From positions 124,001-188,000 of the forward strand of contig VWZW01001209.1 in assembly GCA_013397115.1 (NCBI GenBank): a stretch of DNA of 64,000 nucleotides. Reading direction: 5' to 3'. The notes under the pieces are model-generated. The model searched no databases. It was not told the DNA's origin and saw only the letters and a list, made by a program, of their open reading frames with translations. The translations under genes were made by a program, and so were the position numbers. The DNA is from Edolisoma coerulescens. Taxonomy: Eukaryota > Chordata > Aves > Passeriformes > Campephagidae. Positions 25,801 to 37,265 of this stretch are shown one piece after another; the first letter of the stretch is position 1; each line of letters begins with the position of its first letter.

Positions 25801-28800
25801 TCAATATGTACACTTACCATAGGAAAATGGAATTGAAAGTTTAAAGCCTTGACTGGGAAAGACAATAAAGTCAGACACGGATTTCTGCCTAGCACTGCAA
25901 GATTAGGGGAGGGGGCCAATACTTACAACAGCTGCTGAAGTTTTGATTAAATTAATGAAGAACAAATATGTCTGACACATTAGTGAGTGATACCAGAAGA
26001 ACTAGGACGTTGCTAACAAAAAAAGCAGAGGTAGGTAAAGCCAAATAAATAAACACATCAATAAATGTACCTGGAGTTCTGAACCACTGACCTCACTTCC
26101 AAACAATGACCATACCATTGTTCGTGTTTCTGATGGAACTGGTGACTGCAGACAAGGAAGGTCTCAGAGGCAGGGTTTAGTTTAAATTCTAGGCTTATTT
26201 TTTTATTCACACTGTCATGCCCTTCTTAATACTCTTCTGATCAGGTCATTGTCACTGTCCTCTCCAAGCCATTAATTTTCATTTCCTTAGCACAGAAACT
26301 GAGATTTGGGGGGAAGAGAGCGAGAAGGGCCTCCCATAAACCAGCACCTTAGATGATCACAGAAGTAGGAGGTAGTTAGGGCACACACCTGAACCCAGGT
26401 TTCCTAGATGGGAAGCATTATTGGGAGATAGATACAGGCACCCTACATTATAAACAAGAGGACAAGGAGCCTGATCATAGTCTGGACTACCCTGAGTCAT
26501 CTACCCTGTTTGAGTCCAGAAAAAAGTCCACTGCAAATACCTATAATCTTGGAAGGATTTAAGCCTAGCAACAACAACTATTTTTGCAATAGAATTGAAC
26601 TTTTCCCTAGAATCCACCGTTTGATTTAAAGGGAAATAAATATTGAAAATGAGTGCTCTTAACATAGGACATACCTGCAGCTTCAGACTAAAAAGTGATT
26701 ATTTTAAGTCCCCAGAAAAAGCTTCTAAAATTATTAATACATGTGATCACAAGGAAGAGAGAGTAAAATTCTGTGAGTGTGAACCTCCACTCATGCATAA
26801 CTTAGAAGATTGCTTTGCTTAGTATGTTTGGCTTTACTGCTTATTTCAACAAATTGATGAAAGGGCTGACTTCATTGCTATGGTTGTTTTAATTTGGCCG
26901 CCTCGGCTGTGCTGAAGTTCTGAGGCAAACTTCTTAGGAAAGACTACCAACTTTAACAAGTTGGCCACGTAGTTGCATGGGTCAGACTGTAAATAAAATA
27001 ATCATTGAGGCCGTGCCTTGGTAAGCCTGTCTACTGCTGTTGAGTCAGGAAGCAAGGCTAGCACTAAATTCACAGATTCCCTTCTTGCTTCTTGGGCCTT
27101 TCAGGACTGAAGAACTTATTAGACTGTTTTTGCAATAAGAAGTCAGGAAGTGACCTAACAAAATGTTTAAGTGTAGTTTTTGTTTCTGACACCTGATTGT
27201 TGGTCCTTAGAAGTGATACTCACACACACAAAGGCAAGTATGTGCTGAAGGGTTTTGTTCAGGACTCTCTACTCATGCTGTCCATGATGAGTTTTAACTT
27301 GACACCGGGACTACCTCTCTCTACAGAAGAGGAGTAAGGAGCCAGGATGTGATACCCTGGAGAAGAGACTCCTTGAATCCTCCTTTTCACTGCTTCTGTT
27401 GGACTCATTAGTGTAATTGAGTCGAGACTCTATAATAAATGGCATTTTAGTAGAATTGTTAATGTATTACAGAAGTGTCTTGATCAACTCGGTGGGAGAG
27501 TTCATGCATTATAATCTGCCAGTGGAGAAGAAAAAGCTTTAAATATATTTGCAAACATGTTTTAATTATGTGTCTTATTTTCCATCTTTTCTTTTCAGGT
27601 TAGCTTGCGCCTGTTTGTGTTGGCAATTCAATTGCGTAAATCCCATTACATGGACTAAATTACTCTAACACTCTGAAGCTCAAACTGTTGATATGTCCAA
27701 AGAGAAAAACTCTGGCAGCCAAGAGCAAAATGTCTCCTCTTTTCCATGGCAGAAACACACAGCATCTGCATTACCCAAGATCTTTTTCCTTCATGCTGGT
27801 AATTCTTCCCTGTAAGAGTTGCAAGTGTTATCTCAGTACATATCAGAGCAGACTGTTGCAGGTGCCTTTCAGACCATTTCTCCATCAGAGCATGTTCCAG
27901 CCTCTCCACGGACACAGCACCTTCTGTGACAAATGGGCTGGGAGCCGACACTGAGTTCTTACGTCAGTCTGGCTCCTGCACATCTGAAAATAAAATGGTC
28001 CAAGTCTACAGTGTCTGCCAGGTCTATTTAGACATTAATGCGTACTGCTCATCTATCAGTTTCATCATACAACTCTGGATCCCTTGGGGTATACCAAAAC
28101 AAAATTCCTGCTGGAGTGGGACTGGGATACTCTCAGGGCCATATTGCAACAGACTCAGGTCAGAAACCATCAGAGTTTGTTGTCTTTCCTTCCTTTTCTT
28201 TTAGCTTTTACTTACACATATGTTGGCTTCCCCTGCTTCCCTTTTTTATTTGCCTGCTGTTTCTCACAGAGTTATGACAAGGAGAAGGAGAAGGCATGAC
28301 TGCCAGGAGCAGAGGACAACCAGCAGTCTGGAGGAGAGTCTGGGATGTGGAAATGGAGCCCTTGAGATGACAGCAAGAGCCCCCTAATGCAGTAAGATAT
28401 TTTGGGCATAGCAGTGCCCTGTTAGGGTGTTTAAACAGTACACAGCATTTATATCCAGCCTTGGCCTTTACTTTTGCATGCATAGATTGGATCAGGAAAC
28501 TTGCCTCAAAAGTGGAATCCCCTAGAAGTTTGAAAGGACTCAAGCTTGGGTTTTGGAAAAGTCTAAATGGAAGATTAAAATCCATATTTGATTTCCTGAA
28601 TGCCCATACTCAGGGAAGTACTTGGATTCAGCAATATTTTTTCAGCTCAAATAAAATATATTATAATTGTGGAAGCTCCAGTCTCAGGCACATTTGGGTA
28701 GGGACTTCTCAGTATAAATAAAGAACCCTGTTCCATTTCAATATTGAAGATGGAGCAAGAGTATTTATTATATTATCTTCTCTATTGCACATCGTATTCA

Positions 28801-31589
28801 TAAATTTTTGAAAGCAATGGGAACATGAGAAAGTCCTCCAGGAAGGAATTTTTTGGATCATGGCTAAATGATGTGAGAAGATTTTAGGGATGCCAAGAGG
28901 CCCTTCTTTTTTTGTTCATGTGAATGCTCAGTGGTAGACACATCCTCTGCCAAACTGAATGAGCTATCAGTAAACTAAGAAAACAACAGTAGCAAGGGAA
29001 CAAAAGTCTTGCAGACACCTGAAATCTATGAAGATACACACAGAAAAGTCTTTATTTTATTTTTAAAAAACACACATTTTGGCTAGAGAAATGTCCACAA
29101 GGATCTGTGTGTGTAAAACATCTGAATAAGCTGAGCAGAAATGACTGTGAATTCTTTATTTATGAAAATGTTTTTCGCTGAACACTAAAATGTGAGAGGG
29201 TTTTGTTGAAGTTCCTTTGTGCTTGAAAAAGGCACCAAAGGTAGAACATTATGAAGAAAGTACCTTGGCATTTAATAAAGGCCTGTTATGGAGCATGTAG
29301 TGGATAGGAATGAAAAGTGCAACAGAGTCTAAGCAATAAGATGTGAAAGCATAATGTAATCTTTGGCATTCATAAATATGCAATCCATGATTGAAAACAT
29401 TTATATATTTTCATTTGGACAAGCACTATAGGAAAAAGCATATATATAAAAATGATTAATGGAGGCAGGGGAAAACAGAGAAATAGACAAAAGCAAGAGC
29501 CGCAACCTTGCAAAAAAAGGTGGAAGGAAATATCTAGTATAATCTGAGGTTCCTATAAGTCCTAGTGACCCCTTCACAAGCTTCTAAATTATGTCAGCCT
29601 TTAAAAATTGATTGCTTCACTTTCTAGGTAAGTCAGCGATATGCAAGTTCACTGAACACAATGCCTTTATAATAGCCATTAATTTTCATGGAAAAGACTA
29701 TGTGCTCTGGAATGCACTGTATTCATTCTCCTCTGAAAACTCATCTTTTTCCCAGTAATTGCCATCTGTTTCTAATTTCTGACATTCTGTGTTGGTGGCA
29801 AAGACTATTTGAGCTTCTGTACACAATATGAACTAAGATAGTTACTATATATTTTATATAGTAAGGCCATTTTTCTAAAAGCAATAAATAAAATTTAACT
29901 TGTAAAGTAGATTATAATGTACTTCTGCTGATGCCAGTTGAAACAAAATCAGGAACTGGAGACCATTTACAGGTCTTGCTGGGAGCAGCCTGTACATTCT
30001 GCTTACATGTATGCCAAGATTACAAAAAGTCCTTACAGAGTCAACCTTTGTTGTAAGACCAAAAGAAAAAATAAAATGCCTATATCAACACATTTTTCAA
30101 ACACAGGCAATTTTTTTAAAGTAAATAGCATCCTTGATTAAAGGGGTCAAGTTATATTTTACTCCTGCAAGAAAAGATTGGACACTTATTGAGAAAACTC
30201 CAAGATTTTTTGCACTTTGGTCTTTGAATCTACTTAGGCACTTTCGGAATCTCTATTTTAACATATATCAGATTGTTAAAGAATCATGCTGTAGCAGTTT
30301 TGGGGTAGAGGCTTCCTTCTTTCCTGGCTTTGATATAAACTGTTATAAAAATTGCAAATTTCCAGATTATTTAGAAGGATGAAATAGCCTGACCAGCAGG
30401 TGGTTTCTATCCCAGGGTTCCTTGTCCCACTTAAAGGTTTACTTGGCTTGTTTGTTTTAACCCCAAATGGCAAAGAAATAATATGCCCTTATAATCCACA
30501 TGCCATCAACTTAAAAGTAATGACATCTCTACTAACTGACATATTGAGTCAAGCTTTGAGGAAAACATCCTCCCTCCCAAAGAGCTTCTTGCATATCTGC
30601 AGGTTCTATAAGAGACCCTAACAGCTACAGAAAACATTTCAAGCATATGAACGCTGTTGTTTTGGGGGGGTAGGTGACAGGATTTCTCCCTTGAAGTCGA
30701 TGGCCAATACTTCCAAAAAACCCTGCCTCATCAAATGAATCAAGAACTGTGTCACACTCTGGCGTGTCAGGTATTCAAAATGCACTGACATAAATGCAAA
30801 CAATCCAATGATGAATTTCCCAGTTGGCTCAGTTGAGCCTGTTTAATACAGCTATCTCACAACAGCTACAATCTGCTCTTCACACACACACGAAAAGAAA
30901 AAAAAGGAAAAAAAGAAAGGCCAGGACAATGTCATGGCTTTCAGTCAAAAAAAGTTTACTTGTTCTTACAGGTATATTCATTTTACACAGGCCTAGAATG
31001 CCACAGCTGCCCCATTTTGATGTGCTGATGGACCTGAATGCACCTCTGCCTCCCATGAAGTAAAGAGTTCCAGGGCCTTCTGCAGTATCCTCTCTGGCAG
31101 CACTTCCCAGTGTTCAGGAGCACTAAAATATTGCTCTTTGGATGAGGGCAACAATGAGTAGGATGGATAATATGCATGGGTTGGGAGATAATAGATGTTT
31201 GCCAGCACACATATTTCACTTATTTGTCCCATCTTGACAATGAGAATATTTTCTTAACCTGATACCAAGATATCAGCTTATCTTGGGTTTCCTTTGAATT
31301 GGGATCTGTATAATATATCTTTGGAGAAATACAATTGTAGATAAAAGAGTTGTTTGTTTTGTCCTGTTAATTACTGGCTATGAATACATCAAGAGATCAA
31401 ATAATGTGGAAAGGGAAGGGATATCTAAGTTAAAGAACAATGTTGGCACAAGAACTATTATGCATAATCCAGCCAGGAATTTGGTCTGGAAACCATAATA
31501 ATTCAAATAATCAAAACAATCCTGTTCTGTAATTACTTTCATGAGGCTGCAGCATGGACTAGAAATCTAACCAATTTTAAGATACATTT
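25801..31589. other. Unique sequence, no gene recognised
   Basis: This is mostly AT-rich. Several overlapping frames of up to 125 codons at 27.6-28.7 kb resemble no known protein and change frame freely. A short hairpin at 29842-29864 and a purine-rich tract at about 30893-30926 are the only structures seen. Confidence 0.55.
29842..29864. repeat. Perfect hairpin, 10-bp AT-rich stem, TTT loop
   Basis: TTACTATATA at 29842-29851 pairs exactly with TATATAGTAA at 29855-29864 around a 3-base loop. AT-rich palindromes of this size do occur by chance, and no function is inferred. Confidence 0.6.
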
Positions 31590-31683
31590 ATGAACAGGAT
31601 TAGATGAAGTGGTTTAGGTAGCAGGGGACTTGAATCAATGATGCAAGAAGTACTTTCCAGTGCTGGATCATATGATTGTAAAT
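31590..31683 (+). mobile_element. Old CR1 3'-end fragment
   Basis: The segment resembles the last part of an old CR1: GCAGGGGACTTGAATCAATG, then a stretch like AGGTCCCTTCCAG in decayed form (AAGTACTTTCCAGTGCTG), then ATCATATGATTGTA at the expected position of the terminal repeat. Only the extreme 3' end is present. Similarity is by eye and over a short length, so the left boundary is uncertain. Confidence 0.55.
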
Positions 31684-33580
31684 TAAACTACTGTTGCTCT
31701 ACCTCTCTCCTTCAAGTAGCAGCATGGAGCAAGGAATTTTCATGCCTTTATAGTCACTTCTCTGTTATCCAATATGTTATGAGATTGAGTTATCCAGGAT
31801 AATGGTAGTGGAACATGCTGGCCAGACTAGATGAAGGCTGAATTTGGCAGAAACTTCTGTGTTGAACCTCCTGTATCCATATTCCAAGCAAATAAACTCT
31901 GACAGACCAGAGCTGAGCCCTGGAACTCCTGGCTGCTGGTGCTGAGCTGAATGTTCCAGGTTGCACAGAAACCTGAGGTGGGCAAAACACTTAATGTGTG
32001 AAACCACTGCCCCATTTGATGCACTGTTATGTTCGAAACCACTGGGGAGCTTGCTGCAGAGACCTAGGCAGCTCTGCAGGGCTGACCTTCTTAGCTTTGG
32101 CTTAATGCCCATCATTCCAGATCCTGATAACTCAGTAAACACCAACCCCGTTGTGCCTGTCTTTCCCTTTTCCAGCTCTGAATTGCAGGAGCTGGTTTTG
32201 GCCTGAAGCAGGGCTGGAAATGACACTCTGTGTGCAACTACCTGGCTATAATAAACCCTCTCAAAACACAGTCTGTTGCAAAAAGGGAGCACAGACCCCA
32301 GTGTTGTCCTTCAGGTGCTAGAAGACACCTGGGTCCTTTGCAGATTTTCCTGGTGTCCAGAGAATCATGCTGGGAATACATAATTTCATGGTCTACAGGT
32401 AATGATGTGATTCCCACAATTGTGATATATTGATGATACAGGATACATACATTATGCACCATACTGCACACAGTATTTTAAAGCTGATTTTAAAGACATT
32501 CAGCTCCTAGGAACATATTAAATTTGATTCTGACCAGTGGCAGGGTCTTTCTTTCCCTGCTCCAGATTTCATTTTGATCTTTTCCATTTAGTAACACAGG
32601 ATGGGTGCATACAAATATGGCAGAAGTATAACCAGCATGCATAAACATCCAATATTTTTCTTCATTCTCTCTTCTGGGGAAATGAAAATGAGAGTTCTGT
32701 TAAAGCCTTTTCTTGCCCTGATTTTTTTATTAGTGATCAGTAAATCAGTATTTTCTCTATCTGTTTTTCAGCAAAAGCTGAACTATTTTGTCTGATATTT
32801 TATAAACCTATTCAGCCAAAGGAAGACACCTGGCACAGAAAATTTCACATATGTGGTTTACATTTGTAAAATTATAAATCTTTACCTATTAGAACGTGAA
32901 ATGTACCAGAAAATCTGACAGTCCTCCCATACCCTTCTTTCCTAGCTGCTCCCTCAGTTTATTTCCAGTTATTATTGATCAAAACTTCAAGAGAATGTCC
33001 TTCTCTCAGGAAACCATTTTTGTGTTTTTAAAGATCTTTATAAAACAGTAAGAAAACTTAATTTTAAAAGTATTTCCCTGGAAAGAACATTTCCTTTCCA
33101 CAGTCAGTTCCTCCTCATGGATGAAGGTGCCTGGAAGTCTTGAGAGCCCTGGCCCTAGGACCAGGAGAGAGATACTGGACGCCCAGGAATTCCCAGCCCT
33201 TCCATATGGCAGAATTGCTTGTGAAACCTGAATCCTGGAAATTGAGAGTTCCTGAACATGATTTGACAAAAAAAATACTTTTACTGGCAGAAATCCTAGC
33301 TGGCCCTATTTTTACTGGCAATTCAAGGCACTGGTCTGAGCTGTCCAGGACAGCAGGTGACTGGCGATTATGTCTCCTGTCAAGACACACAAAGCTGGTT
33401 ATTCATGAGATTCAAACTGAAGAGTAAGTCTGTATTTTTCTGCTTGGGAAAGCAGGCGCTTAAAGATATTTGACTAGAAATGCTAGACAAAGGTGGTAGA
33501 TGGACACACTCCTTCCTTGGGCTGGGCATCCTTTCTGAATACATGAGTGCTAACTTCAGCAAATAACCTCTCGGTCCTAG
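31684..33580. other. Unique sequence with a moderately GC-rich patch, no gene recognised
   Basis: From about 31.8 to 32.4 kb the base composition is richer than the surroundings. A minus-strand frame of 171 codons (31777-32292) is open there, the longest outside recognised transposons, but it resembles nothing known and has no visible splice or promoter context. On the plus strand GGCTATAATAAACCCTC near 32245 looks like a poly(A) signal region. An unrecognised LTR is possible but I cannot define its ends. Confidence 0.45.
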
Positions 33581-33586
33581 GTCACA

Positions 33587-33941
33587 TGTGGATGCCGAAA
33601 GCTGAGTTGCAGAGAGATTTTCCAGCTTTCTGCCTCTGTCTGTGGGAGAGTCTTTGCTTTCTCACGGACACTGGCTGAAGGGCAGTTAGGAGTTTCTGTA
33701 AACTATCTTCCTTATCTTGCAGGTGCAGGTTGTTGTCATACTGACCAGAGAAATGTTTTTGAAGTGGGTCCTGTGGGATCTAACCAATCATTCTAAAGAG
33801 CTGGATGGTCAGGGACCAATGGCCTTGTGCCACTCTAGAGAACTAACATATAAACCCATTTGTATAATTAAATAAAGATGCCTTTTCTTCTGGATCTGGA
33901 GTCCGTGTCATTTCTCACCAATCTTGCTACAAGCAGCAACA
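33587..33941 (+). mobile_element. Solo LTR of an endogenous retrovirus, copy B, with target-site duplication
   Basis: A 355-bp LTR starting TGTGGATGCC and ending GCAGCAACA. The 6 bases before it (GTCACA, 33581-33586) are repeated exactly after it (33942-33947). This is the 6-bp target-site duplication typical of several avian retrovirus groups, including class II (alpha/beta-like). Promoter signals are two CCAAT boxes at 33784 and 33816, TATAAA at 33849-33854 and AATAAA at 33871-33876. It aligns with the LTR at 9054-9420, including the 32-bp spacing of the CCAAT boxes. No internal viral sequence is present, so recombination between two LTRs presumably removed it. The duplication shows that this was an insertion independent of the copy at 9 kb. 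Confidence 0.82.
33849..33876 (+). promoter_or_regulatory. TATA box and AATAAA of LTR copy B
   Basis: TATAAA at 33849-33854 is preceded by CCAAT boxes at 33784 and 33816, and AATAAA follows at 33871-33876. They form a compact U3 promoter with the poly(A) signal about 20 bases after the TATA box. Whether it still drives transcription cannot be seen from sequence. Confidence 0.55.
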
Positions 33942-33947
33942 GTCACA

Positions 33948-34284
33948 GACCTAATTTCATGCTGAGTCTCAAGGAATTCAGCCTCAGAGCTCCTAGTTCC
34001 CAGAGGAGTACCTCTAGGCTATACGCAGGAATGCAGAACAAGGGCATCCTCCAGTGACTGACATGAAAGGAATAAACAGTCAGGTGAGAAAGGATCGGGG
34101 TTGTCCTGCACAATGAATGTCTGTAACTCACCGGTGCTACTGTCCAGCATGAGTCTCCTGCCGCTCCATAATTTGATGCAATCGCTTTCAGCTGGGGCAG
34201 GTCAGAAAGCCCTGAGTGTGTCTCCAAGGCTGACTAATGCCTGATACAAACCAATGGTTGGTGCATTCTCACAGAGGTAAGCTT
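33948..34284. other. Unique spacer between LTR and CR1
   Basis: Nothing recognised apart from short incidental frames. No retroviral sequence follows the LTR. Confidence 0.5.
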
Positions 34285-34983
34285 CAGAGAATTACAAAAT
34301 CAATTAGGTTGGAAAAGGCCTCTGAGATCATCAAGTCCAACCTGTAACCTAACACCACCATGTCAAATACACCATGGCACTAAGTGTCACATCCAGTCTT
34401 TCCTCAAACACCTCCAGGGGCAGTGACTCCACCACCTCCCTGGGCAGTCCATTCCAATGTCTAATGTCCCTATCTGAACATCTAGATCACTCACATCACC
34501 CAACGTCTAATCTTTCTAATGTCCAACCTAAACCTCCCGTCACAGCTTCAGGCCATGTTGCTGCTTGCCTGGGAGAAGACGTGCCTTTCAGGTAGTTGTA
34601 GAGTGGTAAGGTCACCCCTGAGCCTCCTCTTCTCCAGCATAAATACCCCCAGCTCCCTCATAAGACTTGTGCTCCAGAACCTTCACCAGCTCTGTTGCCC
34701 TTCTCTGGACACACTCCAGCCCCTCAATGTCCTTCCTGAACTGAGGGGCCCAGAACCGGACACAAGATTTGAGGTGTGGCCTCACCAGTGCCAAGCACAG
34801 AGGGACAATCCCTGCCCTGGTCCTGCTGGCCACACTATTGCTGATACAGGCCATGATGCCATTTGCCTTCTTGGCCACCTGGGCACATGCTGGCTCATGT
34901 TCAGCCACTGTCACCCAGCACCCCCAGGTCCCTTTCTGCCAGGCAGTTTTCCAGCCACTCTGCCTCCAGCTTCTAACGCTGCA
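34285..34983 (-). mobile_element. CR1 LINE (minus), ORF2 C-terminus and 3' end
   Basis: The 3' end is on the left (GAATTACAAAATCAATTAGG, then AAAGGCCTCTGAGATCATCA in the reverse sense). On the minus strand it encodes the CR1 ORF2 tail: KGTWGCWVTVAEHEPACAQV, NSVASRTRAGIVPLCLALVR and FRKDIEGLECVQRRATELVK, in a frame that reads through from 35085 down to 34612. It is then broken before GRFRLDIR would be expected. It is truncated at about 34983, upstream of the Lys-rich GTWGCW region, so RT and endonuclease are absent. A 15-base word is tandemly repeated immediately beyond the truncation point. Confidence 0.92.
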
Positions 34984-36124
34984 GGAAATTCTTGTGACAA
35001 AAATGCAGTTCTTGTGACAAAAAACCTTTAGCCAAATCAAGACCCTAAAGCAGACTTCAGTGATGCAGTAGGAAAAGAGTTGCAAAAGATAACACCAGTT
35101 TTTCTTCTGGCTAGGGTTGTCTCTTAGGTAAACAATAGGTTAGTAAAACTATAATTCTCTAAGGAAACCTGACATGTTTTTATACATTTCCAAAAGGAGG
35201 AATTTTAACATGTGTGTCTAAGTGGCTTCATCTTTGGTAACTCATGAAAAATGATAGGTAGATGGTTAGCAGCTGGTGCCAGAATCAACATTTTTTCTTT
35301 TCCTAGAAGCTGAAGATTTAAAGATTTTCCCATCAGAAGGATTTATGCAAGGATTTATGGATCCTGAAAAAGTTGGCTTTACCTGTATTATTCCTCTGTC
35401 TTTTGGACATTTTATTTTTAACTAACTGTGGGGTTTTTTTAATATAAAAAAAATGAGCACTTCTCCATGAAGTCCATGAGACCAAAACGTAAGCCTGCTA
35501 GTTATCTTTTCCTTTATTTAACACTTTTGCATGCTTGGTATAATACTTATCACTGGAAAAGTTGCTAAATGACACAAACTGTATACAGTAGTAATAATAC
35601 TTTGATCAGTAATGAAACCCAGTTGCACTAAATCCTACTTGTTAACTAGAAATATTTAGTAACAAGAAATTGTTATTCAACCTTTTTTCCTTTCTCTGGC
35701 AGCTGTTTCTGCTTTCCCTCACCTGAACAACAACAACCAGCCCTTGGTCCATTTTGGTATAAATGACATCTGAATTATGTCTTGATCTATTTATTTGTAA
35801 AAAAGGATTAAGTTTTCTTATCTTTCATGAAACATTTGAAGAAGAGACAAGACCTCTAAAAACCTTACAAATGGTGGCAATAAGAAAATGTGAGTCCATG
35901 AGGGGAGTGGTTTGTTTTGCAAAGATTAACTGTGGCTAGAAGTTTATCACAATTAATATCAGGAATAGAAAGAGAGGAACACCCCCTAATTTTGATGAAT
36001 AATCATCCAAATGGGATGTTGTCAAGTCAGCTGACACTGTTGTAACTCACCTGACTAAAAACTGACTGAAATAACTCCCAAGCTACTAACAACTGTTTTT
36101 GAGAGTACACTAGGGAATAATGAA
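34984..36124. other. Unique AT-rich spacer
   Basis: Apart from the short tandem repeat beside the CR1, nothing is recognised. Confidence 0.55.
34989..35023 (+). repeat. Short tandem repeat at CR1 5' junction
   Basis: TTCTTGTGACAAAAA occurs at 34989-35003 and again at 35009-35023, with a 20-bp period. It abuts the 5' truncation point of the minus-strand CR1. It may be a local duplication made when the CR1 cDNA was joined to the chromosome. Confidence 0.75.
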
Positions 36125-37265
36125 GTTCAAGAGGCTGAAAAATAGCAAATATAGAGTCTATGTTCAGAAATGGGAAAAAGAAGGTGTCAGGGATTTGAAG
36201 AGGAATAATCTTAACTTCAGTTCCTGGAAAAGTACTGGAACAATAATCAGCTAAACTATTTGTAAACACTTGGAAGATAACAGAGAGGTAAGTAACAGCC
36301 AACATGGATTTGTTGAGAATAAACCTCTCCCAACTAACTTTGCTTCTTCTTATGATGGAGTAGTAGGGTTTGTGGACAAGAGAGAATCAATAGATGCCAG
36401 ATATCTCTCGACTTTAGTCAGAATTTAGACAGTTTCTCACATAACATTCTCATAAGCAATGTTAAGAAATTTGGTCTTAGCAAACTATAGTAACATCAAT
36501 GCAAGACCAAAGAATAATGTGTGATAAAGATTAAAATTATTATTTTTATGGATAGCACCAACTTTGGATGACCCTCAATCACACTAAAAGGAGTAGCACA
36601 CAATCCTTACAAACTGGAAACACAGTCCAAAAACTAGGATGTAAGTGAATAAACATACTCAGGCATACAGAATAGTCTGTGTAAATAATCTGATCAACAG
36701 GTTGGGTGACAATTCTTCATTAACAGCTCAGAAGATTATAATCCGTTACAAAATCTGCATGAAACAACAATTTCATATAGCTGGGGAAAGAGGAAAATAT
36801 CATTCTGAGATGTATAAACATATGTTTCATCTAGAAGGTATGTCTAGTCATTATGATAAGACCACAGCAGGAGCCAATGCTATGTTTTCAAGGTCTTTAT
36901 TAGAGGGATGTATAGAATATTTGGAAAAAGTAGAAAGTGGAAGAATGATCAGAAGTCTAGAAAGTATGATCTATGGAAAAAATATGCCGAAGGAATTTGG
37001 AATGTTTAGACTGGAGAAGGAGTGGCTGGAGGGGGTGATAACACTCTTTAAATATGTAAAAGGTAATAAATAGAACAAACTGTTCTGTCTTTTGCATGCT
37101 GAGATTGTAGGCACTGCAGCTCAGTCCTGAATGGCAAAACACTATCCATGAGCAGAGTGAGGACTGGAACAGGCTGTCTGAGGACATTGTGGGCTCTCTG
37201 ACGCCGGATACTTAGGAGACCAGCACTAGACAATCACCTGCCAAGAAGACTTTGGATATAGTCAG
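36125..37265 (+). mobile_element. Very old (amniote-type) CR1 copy
   Basis: Highly decayed, but the order of blocks follows the CR1 pattern known from turtles and other reptiles. The order is AAAATAGCAAATATAGAGTC (usually GGCAAATGTAGTGCC), then AACTTCAGTTCCTGGAAAAG and TACTGGAACAATAATC, then GTAACAGCCAACATGGATTT and the GTAGGGTTTGTGGACA and CTCGACTTTAGTCAG blocks of RT motif A. About 500 bp later come the ORF2 C-terminal blocks LEKVESGRMIRSLESMIYG and FRLEKEWLEGVITLFKYVKG, where the family has LEKVQRRATKMIKGLENMTY and FSLEKRRLRGDMITVFKYIKG. The end is near CTAGACAATCACCTGCCAAG. The middle (about 36480-36870) is unalignable by eye. It is much older than the other CR1 copies in the window. Confidence 0.8.
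36645..37073 (+). pseudogene. Open frame of 142 codons over the old CR1 C-terminus
   Basis: The last 50 or so codons match the CR1 ORF2 C-terminal region (LEKVESGRMIRSLES, FGMFRLEKEWLEG, TLFKYVKGNK). The first part does not resemble CR1 by eye. Such a frame in so decayed an element is unusual but short enough to be chance. There is no sign of a promoter or of splicing to other exons. The likely reading is a pseudogene fragment. Confidence 0.5.

Noticed and set aside
27590..27640. Splice-acceptor-like sequence (TTTTCTTTTCAGG) before a possible exon
   Set aside because: The frames that follow close quickly and resemble no protein; such acceptor-like words are common in AT-rich DNA.
31684..32300. 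Possible further LTR suggested by AATAAA-like words
   Set aside because: No TG/CA ends, duplication or TATA box at a consistent distance could be defined.
9054..33941. One large provirus bounded by the two related LTRs
   Set aside because: The 33.6-kb copy has its own target-site duplication, the interval contains unrelated CR1 copies and no gag, pol or env, and the LTRs are too different from each other.
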